From Gammaproteobacteria bacterium (GTDB lineage: Bacteria > Pseudomonadota > Gammaproteobacteria > Burkholderiales > Nitrosomonadaceae): a stretch of DNA of 64,000 bases. The stretch covers positions 2,108,001-2,172,000 of the forward strand of contig CP054180.1 of assembly GCA_015709635.1 (NCBI GenBank), written 5' to 3'. The translations under genes and the position numbers were made by a program. Every line of letters begins with the position of its first letter. Within the stretch, counting starts at the first letter, position 1. Below the pieces are notes generated by a model that had not been told where the DNA came from, searched no databases, and saw only the letters and a list, made by a program, of their open reading frames with translations. This document shows, piece after piece, positions 54,145 to 64,000 of the stretch.

Positions 54145-57100
54145 ATGACCAATCAGCAGACCGAAAACCCATCACCGATACAACACGCACGGCAATACCG
54201 CAAATTGGCCGGCAGCCTGTTTCTTTTGCTGACATTAATGATAACTGCCGGTTATTGGCTATTGCACAGCCAATCCGGCTTACGATGGATTGCCGCAGCC
54301 GTCAATCGCTGGCACGGCGCTACGATCGAACTGACCGGTGTGCACGGCACGCTGCAAGACCTGCACATTGAGAATATTCAGTTCAGAAACGATGACCTGA
54401 AACTCACGTTGCACAACCTCCGCATCGATTGGAATCCAGCGCAATTGTTGCACCGGCGGATCAGCATCAACCGGTTGGCGTTGGCGGCAATCCATATCGA
54501 TCACCATACGACTGAGACCGAATCGTCGCCGAAGTCAGCACCGGAAAGCCTGCAGTTACCATTCGGATTATCGCTTGCAGCCATGACTGTCGATGCGATT
54601 CACTTCAATGCAGCAACGCTGGAAAACGCCACGCCCGCAATATCCGGTCTGGCGCTGGCACTGGACAGCGATGGCCGGCATCACCGGCTCACACAATTGA
54701 ATTTTGCGACACCTTGGACAACTGTCCGGTCGCAGGCGGAGCTCGACGGCAACGCGCCGTTCGCGTTGTCCGCCCGCATCGATGCGACGGCCGCCGGCTC
54801 ATGGGGCGACATTGAAGCAATTATCTCCGGTAATCTGCAACAACTCTCGGTGCAAGCCGTCAACAAACCACCCGCAGCGAAAATGGAACTGCAAGCGCAG
54901 CTGCAACCCTTTACTGCGAATCCGATAATTCACTTAAATGTCATCGCGGAACAGTGGAACCCGGCCGATTTCTTGGCCGCGGCACCGCAGGCTAAGCTGT
55001 CGTTGTCAGTACAGCTGGCGCAAAACGAAGTCAGGCAATTGGCAGGCACTGTTCATATTGAAAATCATGCGACTGCACCGCTCGATCACAATGGTGTTCC
55101 GGTTTCCACCATCCATACGCACGTACTGGTCACGCCGGAATTATTGATACTGCCGGATTTTCATACGCAACTGGGCAAGAACGGCACGGTACGCGGCAAA
55201 TTGGCTTGGGACAGGAATCGGCATGTTCTCACCGCAAACTTGGCAGTCGAACAGCTTGATCCGCGGCAAATCGACAGCCGCCTGCAAACCGCAGCAATCT
55301 CCGGCAACATCGCGCTTTCCGGCGATACGAGAAAACAATCCGCACGCATTGATCTACGCGACCGCTCGTTGCGGTTGACCGCTGACATGGCACGTAGCGG
55401 CGATCAATTCGAGCTTGAACGATTCAATTTGCAGCGCAACCAATCGCGTTTAACCGGTCAAGGCCGGTTGCGGCTGACTGAGGAACAACCGTTTGAGTTA
55501 TCGGGACAATTGGTTCGCTTCAACAGCGCGGACTTCATGCAAACGGTCGATTCCGATCTGAACGCCACGCTGCAGTTATCCGGCCATCTGACTCCGGAAG
55601 TGACCGGCACCCTGAAATATGCGATCGGAAAAAGCCGACTGGCGAAATCGCCGGTCAGCGGCTCGGGCGAAATTGCCCTGATCGGTATCGGCCGGTTCAG
55701 CGGCAAAGCCGAATTGCTGGCCGGGTCGAACCAAATACACGCGCAAGGCCGCATCGATGATTCGCAACACGATGTGCAACTGACGGTGAATGCACCGGCA
55801 TTGGCGCAATTGGGATTGGGACTGTCGGGTGATCTGCACACCCAGCTTACTTTTCGCGGCAGCATCGAAGCGCCGGATCTTGATTGGAAGCTCACCAGCC
55901 AGCGGCTGGGTTTGCCAGGCAAGCAACGACTTTCCGGCGTATCCGCCAGCGCGCGGTGGCACAAAGATACTGTTGCGCTGAATATTGCTGTCGACACTTA
56001 CCATGCGCATGAACAAGCAACGATCAAGCAATTGATCGCCACCCTCGACGGCAAAACCGACCACCATCACCTGACGGTCAAAGCCGATCTCAACCAGGAT
56101 ATCGCCTTCCGGCTGGCGGCTAACGGTGGCTTGAGCCACGTAAAATCCGGTCAACCGCTGCAGTGGCACGGCCAACTGACCGAGCTTTCAACCACCGGCA
56201 ATATGCCGATTCAGTTGCTGGCACCGGCAGCGTTAACAGTCAGCACGGCTTCGTTTTCCTTAGAACACGCCAGTTTGTCGATTTCCAGCGGTTCGGCTCG
56301 CATCGAGCAATTACACTGGACACCGCAGAGCTGGAAAACCCGCGGCAATTTTTCCGGCATCGCGCTGCTTCCCGGCGCACCGCAGCGCACACAAAGTATT
56401 CCGTTGCAATTGGGTGGCCGCTGGCATTTCGATTCCGCCGCGCACCTGACCGGTGAATTGCTCATCCATCGTGAGCGCGGCGATTGGTATTTACCCGGCG
56501 ACCTGCCGCAACCGCTGGGATTGCAAAAGCTGCAACTGCAAGCAACCGCCGCACAAGGAAAATTGTCCGGGCAATTCGAATTGAACAGCACAGCACTCGG
56601 TATCGCGACGGCGGATATGACGCTGCCATTGCAGCAAACGCAATCGCAGTGGTCCATCTCCCGGGGATCGTCGCTGCAGGGCAACATTCGCGCCGCCATC
56701 ACCAGCCTGAAATCGCTCAATCCTTTGCTCGGCGGTAACTTGCATAGCGACGGCGAATTGCGGATTGAAGCCGGTATTCATGGCACACTGCAACAACCCG
56801 ACATCAGCGGCAAGGTGTCCGGCACCGGCTTAAGCCTGGCTTTGCTGGAACAGGGAATACGCCTGCAGCAAGGCACCCTGGACGCGCATTTTCAGCAAGC
56901 GGATTTGCATATCGACCGGCTGCATTTCACCAGCCCGCATGCACCGCCGCCGGATAAGCGCTTGTTCCGCGAACTGGCACTGAAAAGCGAAGCCGGTTCG
57001 CTGACGGTTGCCGGCAAGATCGGATTGGCCGGTAACCCGAGCCAGCTCGATTTCACCATCGACCAGCTGCCGCTCGCGCACAAGACCGATTACTGGATTG

Positions 57101-57984
57101 CCGCTTCCGGAACCGGCGCAACCCGCTGGCAGAAAGACCGTCTCAGCATCAGCGGCGATTTACGTGCCGACGCCGGGTTGATCATGCAACCGCCGGAAGG
57201 CCGCCCGGGACTGCCGGATGATATTGTTCTGGTGAACACCTCTGCGTCACAGCGTTCGCAGAAAGTGCCGTTGCATCTGGATATGGCACTCAATCTGGGT
57301 GAGAAATTCTATATTCGCGCGTCCGGTCTGGAAGGCCGCTTGAGCGGACAACTGCAAGTCCGCAATGACAACCAGCAGCAACTCAAACTCACCGGCACCA
57401 TCGCCGCGCAAGATGCCGCATTCAAAGCATACGGCCAGAACTTGACGGTCAAACGCGGTATCGTCAGCTTCCAAGGCCCGCTCGACGATCCCAACTTGAA
57501 TGTGCTGGCAGTGCGGGAAGGTCTGGCAGTTGAAGCCGGTGTCGAAATTGCCGGATCGGTACGCCACCCGCGTGTGAAACTGGTATCGACGCCGGATGTC
57601 CCCGACACCGAGAAATTATCCTGGATCGTACTGGGCAGAAAACCCGATACCAGCGGCCTCGACACCTCGGTGCTGCTATCAGCCGCCGGATCGATACTCG
57701 GCGGCCAATCCGGCAACGGCATCACCGATCGAATCACAGAAGCGCTCGGTGTCGACGAAATCACGTTCAAACAAGCCGGTGTTGGCAGTTCATTGAGCGG
57801 GCAGATCGGCGTGATCGGTAAACGTATTTCGTCGCGCGCCTACTTGAGCTACGAACGCAGCCTAACCGCCACGACCATGGGTATTACGAAATTGACCTAC
57901 AATCTGACGCCCAAAGTCACCGTCGTCACCCAGGCCGGTGAGGACAGCGCGATCGATTTGTTTTACACCATCCAATTTGATTGA
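54145..57984 (+). CDS. tamB: TamB, AsmA-like envelope protein
   Basis: A 1279-residue protein with an N-terminal membrane anchor (KLAGSLFLLLTLMITAGYW) and a very long beta-strand body. It ends in the TamB domain (DUF490): FKAYGQNLTVKRGIVSFQGP, LDDPNLNVLAVREG and TEKLSWIVLGR. It spans the periplasm and acts with TamA in lipid or outer-membrane protein transport. The start at 54145 is chosen because it begins five bases after the tamA stop; an in-frame frame-open extension upstream lies inside tamA. Length is normal. Confidence 0.94.
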   Translation: MTNQQTENPSPIQHARQYRKLAGSLFLLLTLMITAGYWLLHSQSGLRWIAAAVNRWHGATIELTGVHGTLQDLHIENIQFRNDDLKLTLHNLRIDWNPAQLLHRRISINRLALAAIHIDHHTTETESSPKSAPESLQLPFGLSLAAMTVDAIHFNAATLENATPAISGLALALDSDGRHHRLTQLNFATPWTTVRSQAELDGNAPFALSARIDATAAGSWGDIEAIISGNLQQLSVQAVNKPPAAKMELQAQLQPFTANPIIHLNVIAEQWNPADFLAAAPQAKLSLSVQLAQNEVRQLAGTVHIENHATAPLDHNGVPVSTIHTHVLVTPELLILPDFHTQLGKNGTVRGKLAWDRNRHVLTANLAVEQLDPRQIDSRLQTAAISGNIALSGDTRKQSARIDLRDRSLRLTADMARSGDQFELERFNLQRNQSRLTGQGRLRLTEEQPFELSGQLVRFNSADFMQTVDSDLNATLQLSGHLTPEVTGTLKYAIGKSRLAKSPVSGSGEIALIGIGRFSGKAELLAGSNQIHAQGRIDDSQHDVQLTVNAPALAQLGLGLSGDLHTQLTFRGSIEAPDLDWKLTSQRLGLPGKQRLSGVSASARWHKDTVALNIAVDTYHAHEQATIKQLIATLDGKTDHHHLTVKADLNQDIAFRLAANGGLSHVKSGQPLQWHGQLTELSTTGNMPIQLLAPAALTVSTASFSLEHASLSISSGSARIEQLHWTPQSWKTRGNFSGIALLPGAPQRTQSIPLQLGGRWHFDSAAHLTGELLIHRERGDWYLPGDLPQPLGLQKLQLQATAAQGKLSGQFELNSTALGIATADMTLPLQQTQSQWSISRGSSLQGNIRAAITSLKSLNPLLGGNLHSDGELRIEAGIHGTLQQPDISGKVSGTGLSLALLEQGIRLQQGTLDAHFQQADLHIDRLHFTSPHAPPPDKRLFRELALKSEAGSLTVAGKIGLAGNPSQLDFTIDQLPLAHKTDYWIAASGTGATRWQKDRLSISGDLRADAGLIMQPPEGRPGLPDDIVLVNTSASQRSQKVPLHLDMALNLGEKFYIRASGLEGRLSGQLQVRNDNQQQLKLTGTIAAQDAAFKAYGQNLTVKRGIVSFQGPLDDPNLNVLAVREGLAVEAGVEIAGSVRHPRVKLVSTPDVPDTEKLSWIVLGRKPDTSGLDTSVLLSAAGSILGGQSGNGITDRITEALGVDEITFKQAGVGSSLSGQIGVIGKRISSRAYLSYERSLTATTMGITKLTYNLTPKVTVVTQAGEDSAIDLFYTIQFD

Positions 57985-58160
57985 ACGTACGATACCGGTT
58001 GACGCATCGAGGCCACAAACTCGCCAATAAAGAAGATCAATTCGAACCATATTCTGATTCAATCGAGGAATACAAATTTATCTTGTGCGATAATTGCAGT
58101 CCTTGAATAGAATACTATGCACTCTTCGTTGTACCACATTATCCCTATCCCGACTCACAG

Positions 58161-59534
58161 ATGACATACTCAAAGAAGCTATTATTTACTGTAACAAGCA
58201 GCATCCTTTTTTTAACTATCATTCATTCTGGCGTTCTTCAAGCCAGCAATTCGAGTACTTTTCAAACTACTGATTTAGGAAAGTTTTTAAAAGATAAGCG
58301 AATAGAACTGGGTGGTTGGGTTCATGGCGGTGCAACATTCAATCCGAGCCAAAACAGCGGTTTCAACGGCCCTGTCGCTTTTGCCGATCAGGCCAATCGG
58401 TTCCAATTGAATCAATTTAATTTATTCGTAAAACGCCCGGTCATATCCGAAACCAATCGATGGGATATCGGCGGACGAGTTGATTTTATGTTTGGAACAG
58501 ATGCTATTTATACACAAGCTTTCGGCGTGCCAACCTTTGATGTCAATTCCGGTGAACCATTGAAAAGAAGTACTTGGGATCTTAGTTTGTGTTGCGCTTC
58601 GACAAAATTTTATGATATTGCATTGCCGCAGGCTTTTCTTGAAGTGTATGTGCCGATTGGCCAGAACGGCCTTAATCTAAAAATCGGACATTTTTACTCA
58701 CCAACCGGTTTTGAAACGGTTCCTGCACCGGATAACTTTTTCTATACGCGCGCGTATTCTTTCAATGCAGGGGAGCCTTTTACGCATACCGGCTTACAAG
58801 CCACTTATCCTATTAATAATAATTGGACCGTTTCAGGAAGCGCCGTCACTGGCAGCGCTACCGGCGGGTGGGATGGCGGTTGGAACAGACAGTTAGGCAA
58901 TTGGAGCGGTATAGGCGGTATCACATGGACAAGCGATAGTCAGGCAACGACACTCAATGTTACCGGTACCTATGGAGAAACTTCCATGCACAGCAGTGCG
59001 TCTTGGGCAATGTACAATACTGTGCTGCAACACAAAATCAATCCCCAAACCTTGTTGGTTTTACACCATGTTCACGGGTTTGCGAACAACGTTCTACTGA
59101 ATAATTTAAAGTATACCAATGAGGTGAAAGATGTTCAGTGGATGGGTGTTGTCACACACTTGTATTATGATTTGACTGAAAATGTATCGCTCGGTGCACG
59201 CGCAGAGTGGTTTCGCGACAAGGACGGTTTCCGTAATCCGTCACCTTTCCGCATTGCTGCAGCCACCAATATTGTCAATGGCACACTGACAAGTTACGCT
59301 GGCGATATCAATAGCGTGACAATTACACCGGCGGATTACTATTCCGCAACTGTCGGGATCAACTGGAAAATAGCCAAAACCTTAAAGCTTCGCTGGGATT
59401 CTCTAAAGAAACTGAATATTCGCCCTAATATTCGTTATGACAGGGTGGATGCTTACCGTGCAGCTGCTTATAGACCGTTTGCAGGCAATAAAGATCAGAT
59501 TCTATTTTCACTGGATTTTACGCTCCCTTTTTGA
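58161..59534 (+). CDS. BBP2-type outer-membrane beta-barrel porin
   Basis: A 457-residue exported porin-like protein. The signal peptide ends near VLQA. Alternating beta strands (GGWVHGGATFNPSQN, LKIGHFYSPTGFETVPAPDNFFY, VTHLYYDLTENVSLGARAEWF) end in ILFSLDFTLPF, with the terminal Phe typical of outer-membrane barrels. The pattern matches putative beta-barrel porin-2/OmpL-like families. Substrate is unknown. The gene is separate from tamAB, 176 bases downstream, and ends at a bidirectional terminator. Confidence 0.87.
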   Translation: MTYSKKLLFTVTSSILFLTIIHSGVLQASNSSTFQTTDLGKFLKDKRIELGGWVHGGATFNPSQNSGFNGPVAFADQANRFQLNQFNLFVKRPVISETNRWDIGGRVDFMFGTDAIYTQAFGVPTFDVNSGEPLKRSTWDLSLCCASTKFYDIALPQAFLEVYVPIGQNGLNLKIGHFYSPTGFETVPAPDNFFYTRAYSFNAGEPFTHTGLQATYPINNNWTVSGSAVTGSATGGWDGGWNRQLGNWSGIGGITWTSDSQATTLNVTGTYGETSMHSSASWAMYNTVLQHKINPQTLLVLHHVHGFANNVLLNNLKYTNEVKDVQWMGVVTHLYYDLTENVSLGARAEWFRDKDGFRNPSPFRIAAATNIVNGTLTSYAGDINSVTITPADYYSATVGINWKIAKTLKLRWDSLKKLNIRPNIRYDRVDAYRAAAYRPFAGNKDQILFSLDFTLPF

Positions 59535-59581
59535 GTGAGATTACGATTCTAATTCTCTAAGGGATTTTGGACTTTAAAGAC

Positions 59582-59607
59582 CAACCACCGAATGAGATCG
59601 GTGGTTG
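59582..59607. terminator. Bidirectional hairpin between convergent genes
   Basis: CAACCACCGA pairs with TCGGTGGTTG around a 6-base loop, a perfect 10-bp stem. It is 47 bases after the porin stop and 12 bases after the minus-strand lipoprotein stop. Short T/A-rich tracts flank it. Confidence 0.75.
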
Positions 59608-59619
59608 TTCGTCACTTTA

Positions 59620-60096
59620 TCAAAGACCTTTGTTGCCAGAATACTCTGAGTACTCCGAAATCTCCGATGTAAAGTCACGATCTTGATTTGTTTCTACTTT
59701 CTTAATTTGATTACTTTTTTGCCCTAGCTGCTCCATTGCCATTTTTCTATGGAAATCAGCAAATATCAGACTTTCCCTTATAGCTTTCTCGTATGCTCGA
59801 ACATTTGCTGCAGCATGCGATTGAGCATCCAGGCCTTGTCTGCCAAAGTAATAAGGACGTGCTTCATATTCCTGAAGTATTTTTTTGTTTTCCTGCAACC
59901 TTAATTTTGCATCTTTGGCAACACCTTCGTAATATTTTACTAAGGCGCCATGATCGTTACTTGAAATACCTGTTGGTTTAGCTACTGATGAGCCCATCTG
60001 CGCGCAAGCAACTAACACAGAGAGCATTAATAATAAGGAAGATAATTTGAGTACTTTTTTGATGGGTACTCTCCAGTCATAAATAAATGTTGTCAT
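59620..60096 (-). CDS. Hypothetical lipoprotein
   Basis: A 158-residue predicted lipoprotein: signal LKLSSLLLMLSVLVACAQM with lipobox VACA, then a helical, Lys/Glu-rich domain (YYEGVAKDAKLRLQENKKIL, ARPYYFGRQGLDAQSHAAANV, HRKMAMEQLGQ). I do not recognise the family. The second Met (60096) is chosen because GGAGGA lies directly against the first ATG and at normal distance from the second. Confidence 0.75.
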   Translation of the reverse strand: MTTFIYDWRVPIKKVLKLSSLLLMLSVLVACAQMGSSVAKPTGISSNDHGALVKYYEGVAKDAKLRLQENKKILQEYEARPYYFGRQGLDAQSHAAANVRAYEKAIRESLIFADFHRKMAMEQLGQKSNQIKKVETNQDRDFTSEISEYSEYSGNKGL

Positions 60097-60610
60097 TTTC
60101 ATTCCTCCAAAATGCGTTCAGTATAGGTTGGAAAAGCTTTCATGTATGTTGGAAAAATCATTTCAGTTGATTTCATCTTACATCCCCTCCCCGGTCGCAT
60201 ATTGAGCGAAAAAAACCTCGCAATTACTTTCATATCAAATTTCTCCTATTGCTAGATTAAGCGTTCATACAAACATAAACATTGTTATCCGCTAATGAAA
60301 AACATCATTCCCGCTGGATGAGTTCATTAACCCCTTTTTAGTTAAGGTCAAGAAATATAAGACTTTTTCTCAACCAGACTGCAGTGTACCACAAACAAAA
60401 ATTAATTCCAACAATATATCCGACTTTTTTACTCAGGAATAGTTCATTGTCACTATTAATACCTGATAAAATTTAGGAAACTAACGGATGAAGAAGAGAA
60501 AAACGACATCCAGTCTATCGAATCAGGAAAAATTTCAGCAAAATTCTCGAGGTTGTAGCGACCAAGTGAATTTTGGCAATACGGATCCACGATATCATGA
60601 TCAGATCCAA
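60097..60610. other. AT-rich intergenic region between the lipoprotein and pilR
   Basis: About 510 bases. It must hold the lipoprotein promoter. A 46-codon plus-strand ORF at 60488-60628 overlaps the end of pilR; its AGGA site is nine bases from ATG, but its composition is not convincing. I see no RNA structure. Confidence 0.5.
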
Positions 60611-62023
60611 TTACACTCTCTCGTTTAACCCTAGCCGCTCCATACGGTAACGCAGCGAACGTACGGTAATTCCCAATGTCTTGGCCGCTTTTGTGCGATT
60701 GTAGCGACTTTCATTCAGCGCTTTGACAATGGAATCTTTTTCCAGTTTGTCGAGATAATCCTGAAGTGGAAAGCCTGCCCCTAAGTCAACAGGAAATAGG
60801 GTAATGGAAGTTTCTTGGATCGCTCTAGCCTTATGAGGCAGTTGCAACTCATCTTTGCCGATCTCGGTATCAAAACAGAGCGCCAGGGTACGCTCGAGTA
60901 TGTTTTCGAGCTCGCGCACATTACCGGGATAATCGTAGTTCATCAGCATGGTCAACGCATCTTTCTTCAAGTTGCATACGGACCGCCCTGCTTCGCGGCA
61001 TAGTTTCACAAGCACTGCTTGCGCGATGAGCGGAATATCCTCGCGCATTTCATGCAATGCCGGCATATTGAGTTCGATTACATTGAGGCGATAATACAAA
61101 TCCTGCCTGAATTGCCCAGTTTCAACGCACTGACCGAGTTTTTTGTGCGTTGCACTGATGATACGCACGTCGACACTTTTCTCTTGAGTTTCACCAATCC
61201 TTCTGACTTGTTTCTCCTGAATCACCCGCAACAATTTGACCTGCATCGTCAGCGGCAAATCGGCGACTTCATCCAGAAATAAAGTACCGCCGTTCGCGGT
61301 CAGAAAAAAGCCGTCGTGATCTTTGTCGGCACCGGTAAAAGCTCCTTTCTTGTAGCCGAAAAACTCGCTTTCCATCAAATTTTCCGGAATAGCTCCGCAA
61401 TTCACGGCAACAAAAGGCTGTTTGTGGCGCGCGCTTTTTTCATGAATCATTCTTGCCGCAAGCTCTTTACCGCTACCGGACTCCCCGCTGATATAAACCG
61501 ACGCCTGGCTCCGTGAAAGTTTGTCGATGGTCGCGCGCAATTGGCGCATCGGCTGCGATTCCCCCAACAATGTACGTTGCTGCGACACTTGCGATGCCGA
61601 TTCGGATTGCATCGGCGGCAAGCTTAAAGCGGACTTGACCAGATCCCGCAATTGTTTTAACGAAACCGGCTTGGGCAGGTAATCGAAAGCTCCGGCTTTA
61701 AGTGCAGCCACGGCATTTTCCGTCGTACCATGCGCCGTAATGACAGCCACCGGCAAATCGGCGCAATGCTGCGCAATATATCGTACCAACTCCAATCCTT
61801 CCCCATCCGGCAACCGCATATCGGTAAGGCACAATTGAAACTGCCGCGATTGCAATAGCTGTATAGCGTCACGAACACACTTTGCGCTGGAAACATCCAT
61901 TCCCATCCGAGCGATCGTCAGCTCAAGCAGCTCGATGATATCGGGCTCGTCGTCCACAATCAGAATATGTGGAGAAGCAGTTTTTCGATCAGGATTGGCA
62001 ATCCGTTCGCTATCTATAGACAT
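60611..62023 (-). CDS. pilR: PilR, sigma-54-dependent response regulator
   Basis: A 470-residue NtrC-family activator. Receiver domain: ILIVDDEPDIIELLEL, phospho-acceptor in LCLTDMRLPDGEG. AAA+ domain: Walker A GESGSGKELAAR and the sigma-54 loop GAFTGADKDHDG. DNA-binding Fis-type C-terminus: NRTKAAKTLGITVRSLRYRM. With PilS it controls type IV pilus genes at sigma-54 promoters. ATG at 62023 overlaps the end of pilS; a TTG six codons upstream is possible. The direct target genes are not in the window. Confidence 0.9.
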   Translation of the reverse strand: MSIDSERIANPDRKTASPHILIVDDEPDIIELLELTIARMGMDVSSAKCVRDAIQLLQSRQFQLCLTDMRLPDGEGLELVRYIAQHCADLPVAVITAHGTTENAVAALKAGAFDYLPKPVSLKQLRDLVKSALSLPPMQSESASQVSQQRTLLGESQPMRQLRATIDKLSRSQASVYISGESGSGKELAARMIHEKSARHKQPFVAVNCGAIPENLMESEFFGYKKGAFTGADKDHDGFFLTANGGTLFLDEVADLPLTMQVKLLRVIQEKQVRRIGETQEKSVDVRIISATHKKLGQCVETGQFRQDLYYRLNVIELNMPALHEMREDIPLIAQAVLVKLCREAGRSVCNLKKDALTMLMNYDYPGNVRELENILERTLALCFDTEIGKDELQLPHKARAIQETSITLFPVDLGAGFPLQDYLDKLEKDSIVKALNESRYNRTKAAKTLGITVRSLRYRMERLGLNERV

Positions 62024-63666
62024 GGCTGATCGCTTTTGCAAATAATCCGGAAATGCCCGCCGCCAGTCTCCTCAATATAACCCAATGAAGCCTGATTGGT
62101 TTCACATAATTCGCGTGCAATATATAAACCTAAGCCGGTACCACCAGCAGCCTTGGTAAAGAATGGTTCAAAAATCTGTTTTATCTGTTGCGGATCAACA
62201 CCCGCACCATCATCCACGATATCCAAGCAAACATTATTTTCATTCGCCGATGCGGACAATCCGACATGAATACTGCCGTTTTGCTGGCGGCAATGCCGCC
62301 ACGCATTGCGGCATAAATTCCACAATATCTGATGCAAATGGTCACGATCAAAACTAATCATATGATTGTTATCGTTCTTTAATACAAAAGCATTTCCGTT
62401 GATTTTCTCCGCATGGCAAAATTCCTCGAGAAATTTTTGCACGAACTCATGCAGATCGAACAGGTCCGGTTTTGCGATATTGCGCCGATTAAGCTGTAGG
62501 ACATCCTGAACGATCTTATTCAAGCGCCGGGTATTGTCGCAAATGATGCGCACTAACCGCGGATCGGTATCATTTTCAAGCTGCTCTTCCTCCAGTAATT
62601 CGGCTGCATGATTGATCGCCGACAGCGGATTACGGATTTCATGTGCAATATTGGCAGTCAGCCGTCCCAATGCCGCAAGCTTCAACTGCTGCAACTGCGT
62701 TTGTATACGACCCATATCCTCGAGGAAGATCACTACCCCATTACGACAATCCGCTTGAACCGGAAGAAAGCGTGTCCGTACCAAGGCGTTATTATTCCCC
62801 AAACGCAGCAAATCAAAGTTAATGCTGCTATCACCTTGCCAAGTCGTCAGCCGGGTAGCCAGTTCCGGCATGCAAGCCGATAATTTAAGCAATGGTGATT
62901 TTTCCGCAGATGGATTTAAATTGAGCAAACGCTCTGCGTAGCTATTGCGTTGCCGGATGTAGCCATGCTTATCAACAACCAGAACACCTTCTTGCAAATC
63001 CTGAATAACCAGTTGATTGACCTGTGCCATATTGGCCAGATCGATACCGCGTTCCTCGGCAAGCTGTTCACTGGCCAAGGAATGTTTGGCCAAACGATGC
63101 GCCAGCCAAGCAACGGCAAAATACGCCATGCTCAATAAGCCCGCTTGCGAATATTGTGCAGAATAAAAATCAACTGTCCATGAAGAATATGTTTCTTGTA
63201 GCAGTAGACTAATCGTTGCGACGGAAGCAAAAAATAACACGAGGCGGCCACGACTGATCAATCCCGCTTCTGTCAGCGATACCAGCAACAAAACCCCCAG
63301 ACCGCTTGGCAAGCCGCCACTGGCGTAAAGCATTACCGAGAAAAAAACGATATCACTGATGACTTGGATAATCACCTGCTGATTAAAGCCGGGAAAACGC
63401 AACCGGATAAACAACATAAATAAAACACTAAACAGCACATGGCCTGCACCGGCATATAAAAACAGCGGGTAATGATACGAACCGAGATTGGTGAATCCGG
63501 ATTTCCAAAAAACAATAAGCAAACTGCAGCCGATCACTAAGCGAAAGCAATTGAAATAATGAAGCGAACGCCAATGTTGATCGGTGTAACCGGTTGCCGC
63601 CGCAGCACAATCCAGCGGCCAGAATATTGAATGTTTAGTTTGTGATGAATATGTCGGAGTTAACAC
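62014..63666 (-). CDS. pilS: PilS, sensor histidine kinase
   Basis: A 550-residue membrane sensor kinase. About six transmembrane segments at the N-terminus are followed by a PAS-like region (VLVVDKHGYIRQRNSYAERL), the HisKA box TANIAHEIRNPLSAINHAAE and the ATPase domain with LWNLCRNAWRHC (N box), LDIVDDGAGV (G1) and KAAGGTGLGLYIA (G2). The layout is that of PilS, partner of the PilR encoded downstream with a 10-base overlap. Confidence 0.92.
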   Translation of the reverse strand: MLTPTYSSQTKHSIFWPLDCAAAATGYTDQHWRSLHYFNCFRLVIGCSLLIVFWKSGFTNLGSYHYPLFLYAGAGHVLFSVLFMLFIRLRFPGFNQQVIIQVISDIVFFSVMLYASGGLPSGLGVLLLVSLTEAGLISRGRLVLFFASVATISLLLQETYSSWTVDFYSAQYSQAGLLSMAYFAVAWLAHRLAKHSLASEQLAEERGIDLANMAQVNQLVIQDLQEGVLVVDKHGYIRQRNSYAERLLNLNPSAEKSPLLKLSACMPELATRLTTWQGDSSINFDLLRLGNNNALVRTRFLPVQADCRNGVVIFLEDMGRIQTQLQQLKLAALGRLTANIAHEIRNPLSAINHAAELLEEEQLENDTDPRLVRIICDNTRRLNKIVQDVLQLNRRNIAKPDLFDLHEFVQKFLEEFCHAEKINGNAFVLKNDNNHMISFDRDHLHQILWNLCRNAWRHCRQQNGSIHVGLSASANENNVCLDIVDDGAGVDPQQIKQIFEPFFTKAAGGTGLGLYIARELCETNQASLGYIEETGGGHFRIICKSDQPCL

Positions 63667-63676
63667 AAAAATCAGC

Positions 63677-63904
63677 TCAAGAAGAAGATTTTAAATACAA
63701 GTTACAATGCTCGTGACTGCAAAAATACTTTTTATGACTGCTGACCGCTTCGCTTTTCGGCAGATAAATACCGCACTGTGCGCAATTCACCATGTCTTCA
63801 ACGGATTCCGGTGGAGATTCATCGTCTTTTTGTTTGGGTATGCGGATTTTGACCACCCAGTAAATCAACAGTGCTATCAGCAGGTAAAAAATTAACTTTC
63901 CCAT
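63677..63904 (-). CDS. PP0621-like small membrane protein with Cys motif
   Basis: A 75-residue protein with one N-terminal transmembrane helix (LIFYLLIALLIYWVVKI) and a C-terminal zinc-ribbon-like motif C-x2-C...C-x4-C in NCAQCGIYLPKSEAV and YFCSHEHCNLYL. It resembles the PP0621 family often found next to PilSR. Ten bases separate it from pilS, so it may be co-transcribed. Function is unknown. Confidence 0.82.
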   Translation of the reverse strand: MGKLIFYLLIALLIYWVVKIRIPKQKDDESPPESVEDMVNCAQCGIYLPKSEAVSSHKKYFCSHEHCNLYLKSSS

Positions 63905-64000
63905 ATTGATTTCAAATACTTCCTATGGCATTTATCTGATTTATCCCATATTCCCCTCCTTGTACTGTTGCAAGTCAGGGATATAACAAACCGGATTTTA

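Noticed and set aside
60488..60628. 46-codon plus-strand ORF
   Set aside because: It overlaps the pilR end antisense, its composition is hydrophilic and unremarkable, and the AGGA site is at the edge of the usual distance.

Overview
The window is chromosomal DNA of an ammonia-oxidizing betaproteobacterium, almost certainly Nitrosomonas. The deciding evidence is a complete amoC-amoA-amoB operon (minus strand, 26110-29170) with the expected copper-ligand patterns. TamAB, PilSR, FdxA and AddAB-type genes fit a proteobacterial core genome. No tRNA, rRNA or CRISPR array was found.

Layout. 1-424: start of a secreted protein that runs off the left edge. 736-4494: pstSCAB phosphate transporter. 4869-15497: a nine-gene minus-strand block with a beta-helix secreted protein, a small DUF2845-like protein, a large TonB-dependent receptor, a secreted TPR protein, TonB, ExbD, ExbB, a TtpC-like TolQ/ExbB fusion and a DUF3450 coiled-coil protein. 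15688-18338: psiE, an orphan Cys-cluster/TOPRIM-like gene and phoB. 18510-19868: outer-membrane monoheme cytochrome-porin resembling Cyc2. 20151-23731: M10 serralysin-like protease and an Ig-like repeat protein. 23975-26001: APC permease and rhodanese. 26043-29170: amo operon and its terminator. 29509-36077: AddA/AddB-type helicase-nucleases and FdxA. 36225-41039: secreted cyclophilin, PLP decarboxylase, ManC. 41333-47284: a decaying mobile region (IS1595-type IS, HNH-like gene, broken HigB with intact HigA, frameshifted relaxase, MobC, truncated IS3, frameshifted IS1182). 47326-54139: lipoamide-dehydrogenase-like reductase, candidate small RNA, OmpA/DUF4398 lipoproteins, Crp/Fnr regulator, allophanate-hydrolase-C-like protein, TamA. 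54145-63904: TamB, BBP2-type porin, lipoprotein, PilRS and a PP0621-type protein.

How the parts fit. The first 18.4 kb reads as one phosphate-starvation block. Pho-box-like sites (two 7-mers 4 bp apart) lie before pstS, before the beta-helix gene, before the DUF3450-TtpC-ExbB-ExbD-TonB-TPR operon, before psiE and before phoB. I infer a PhoB-controlled outer-membrane uptake system built on a dedicated TonB2/TtpC-type energiser, delivering an unknown phosphorus-containing ligand, with PstSCAB taking phosphate across the inner membrane. Neither phoR nor phoU is in the window. This block is the best candidate here for an undescribed system. The broken genes are concentrated in 42.6-47.3 kb, while the long genes around it are intact.
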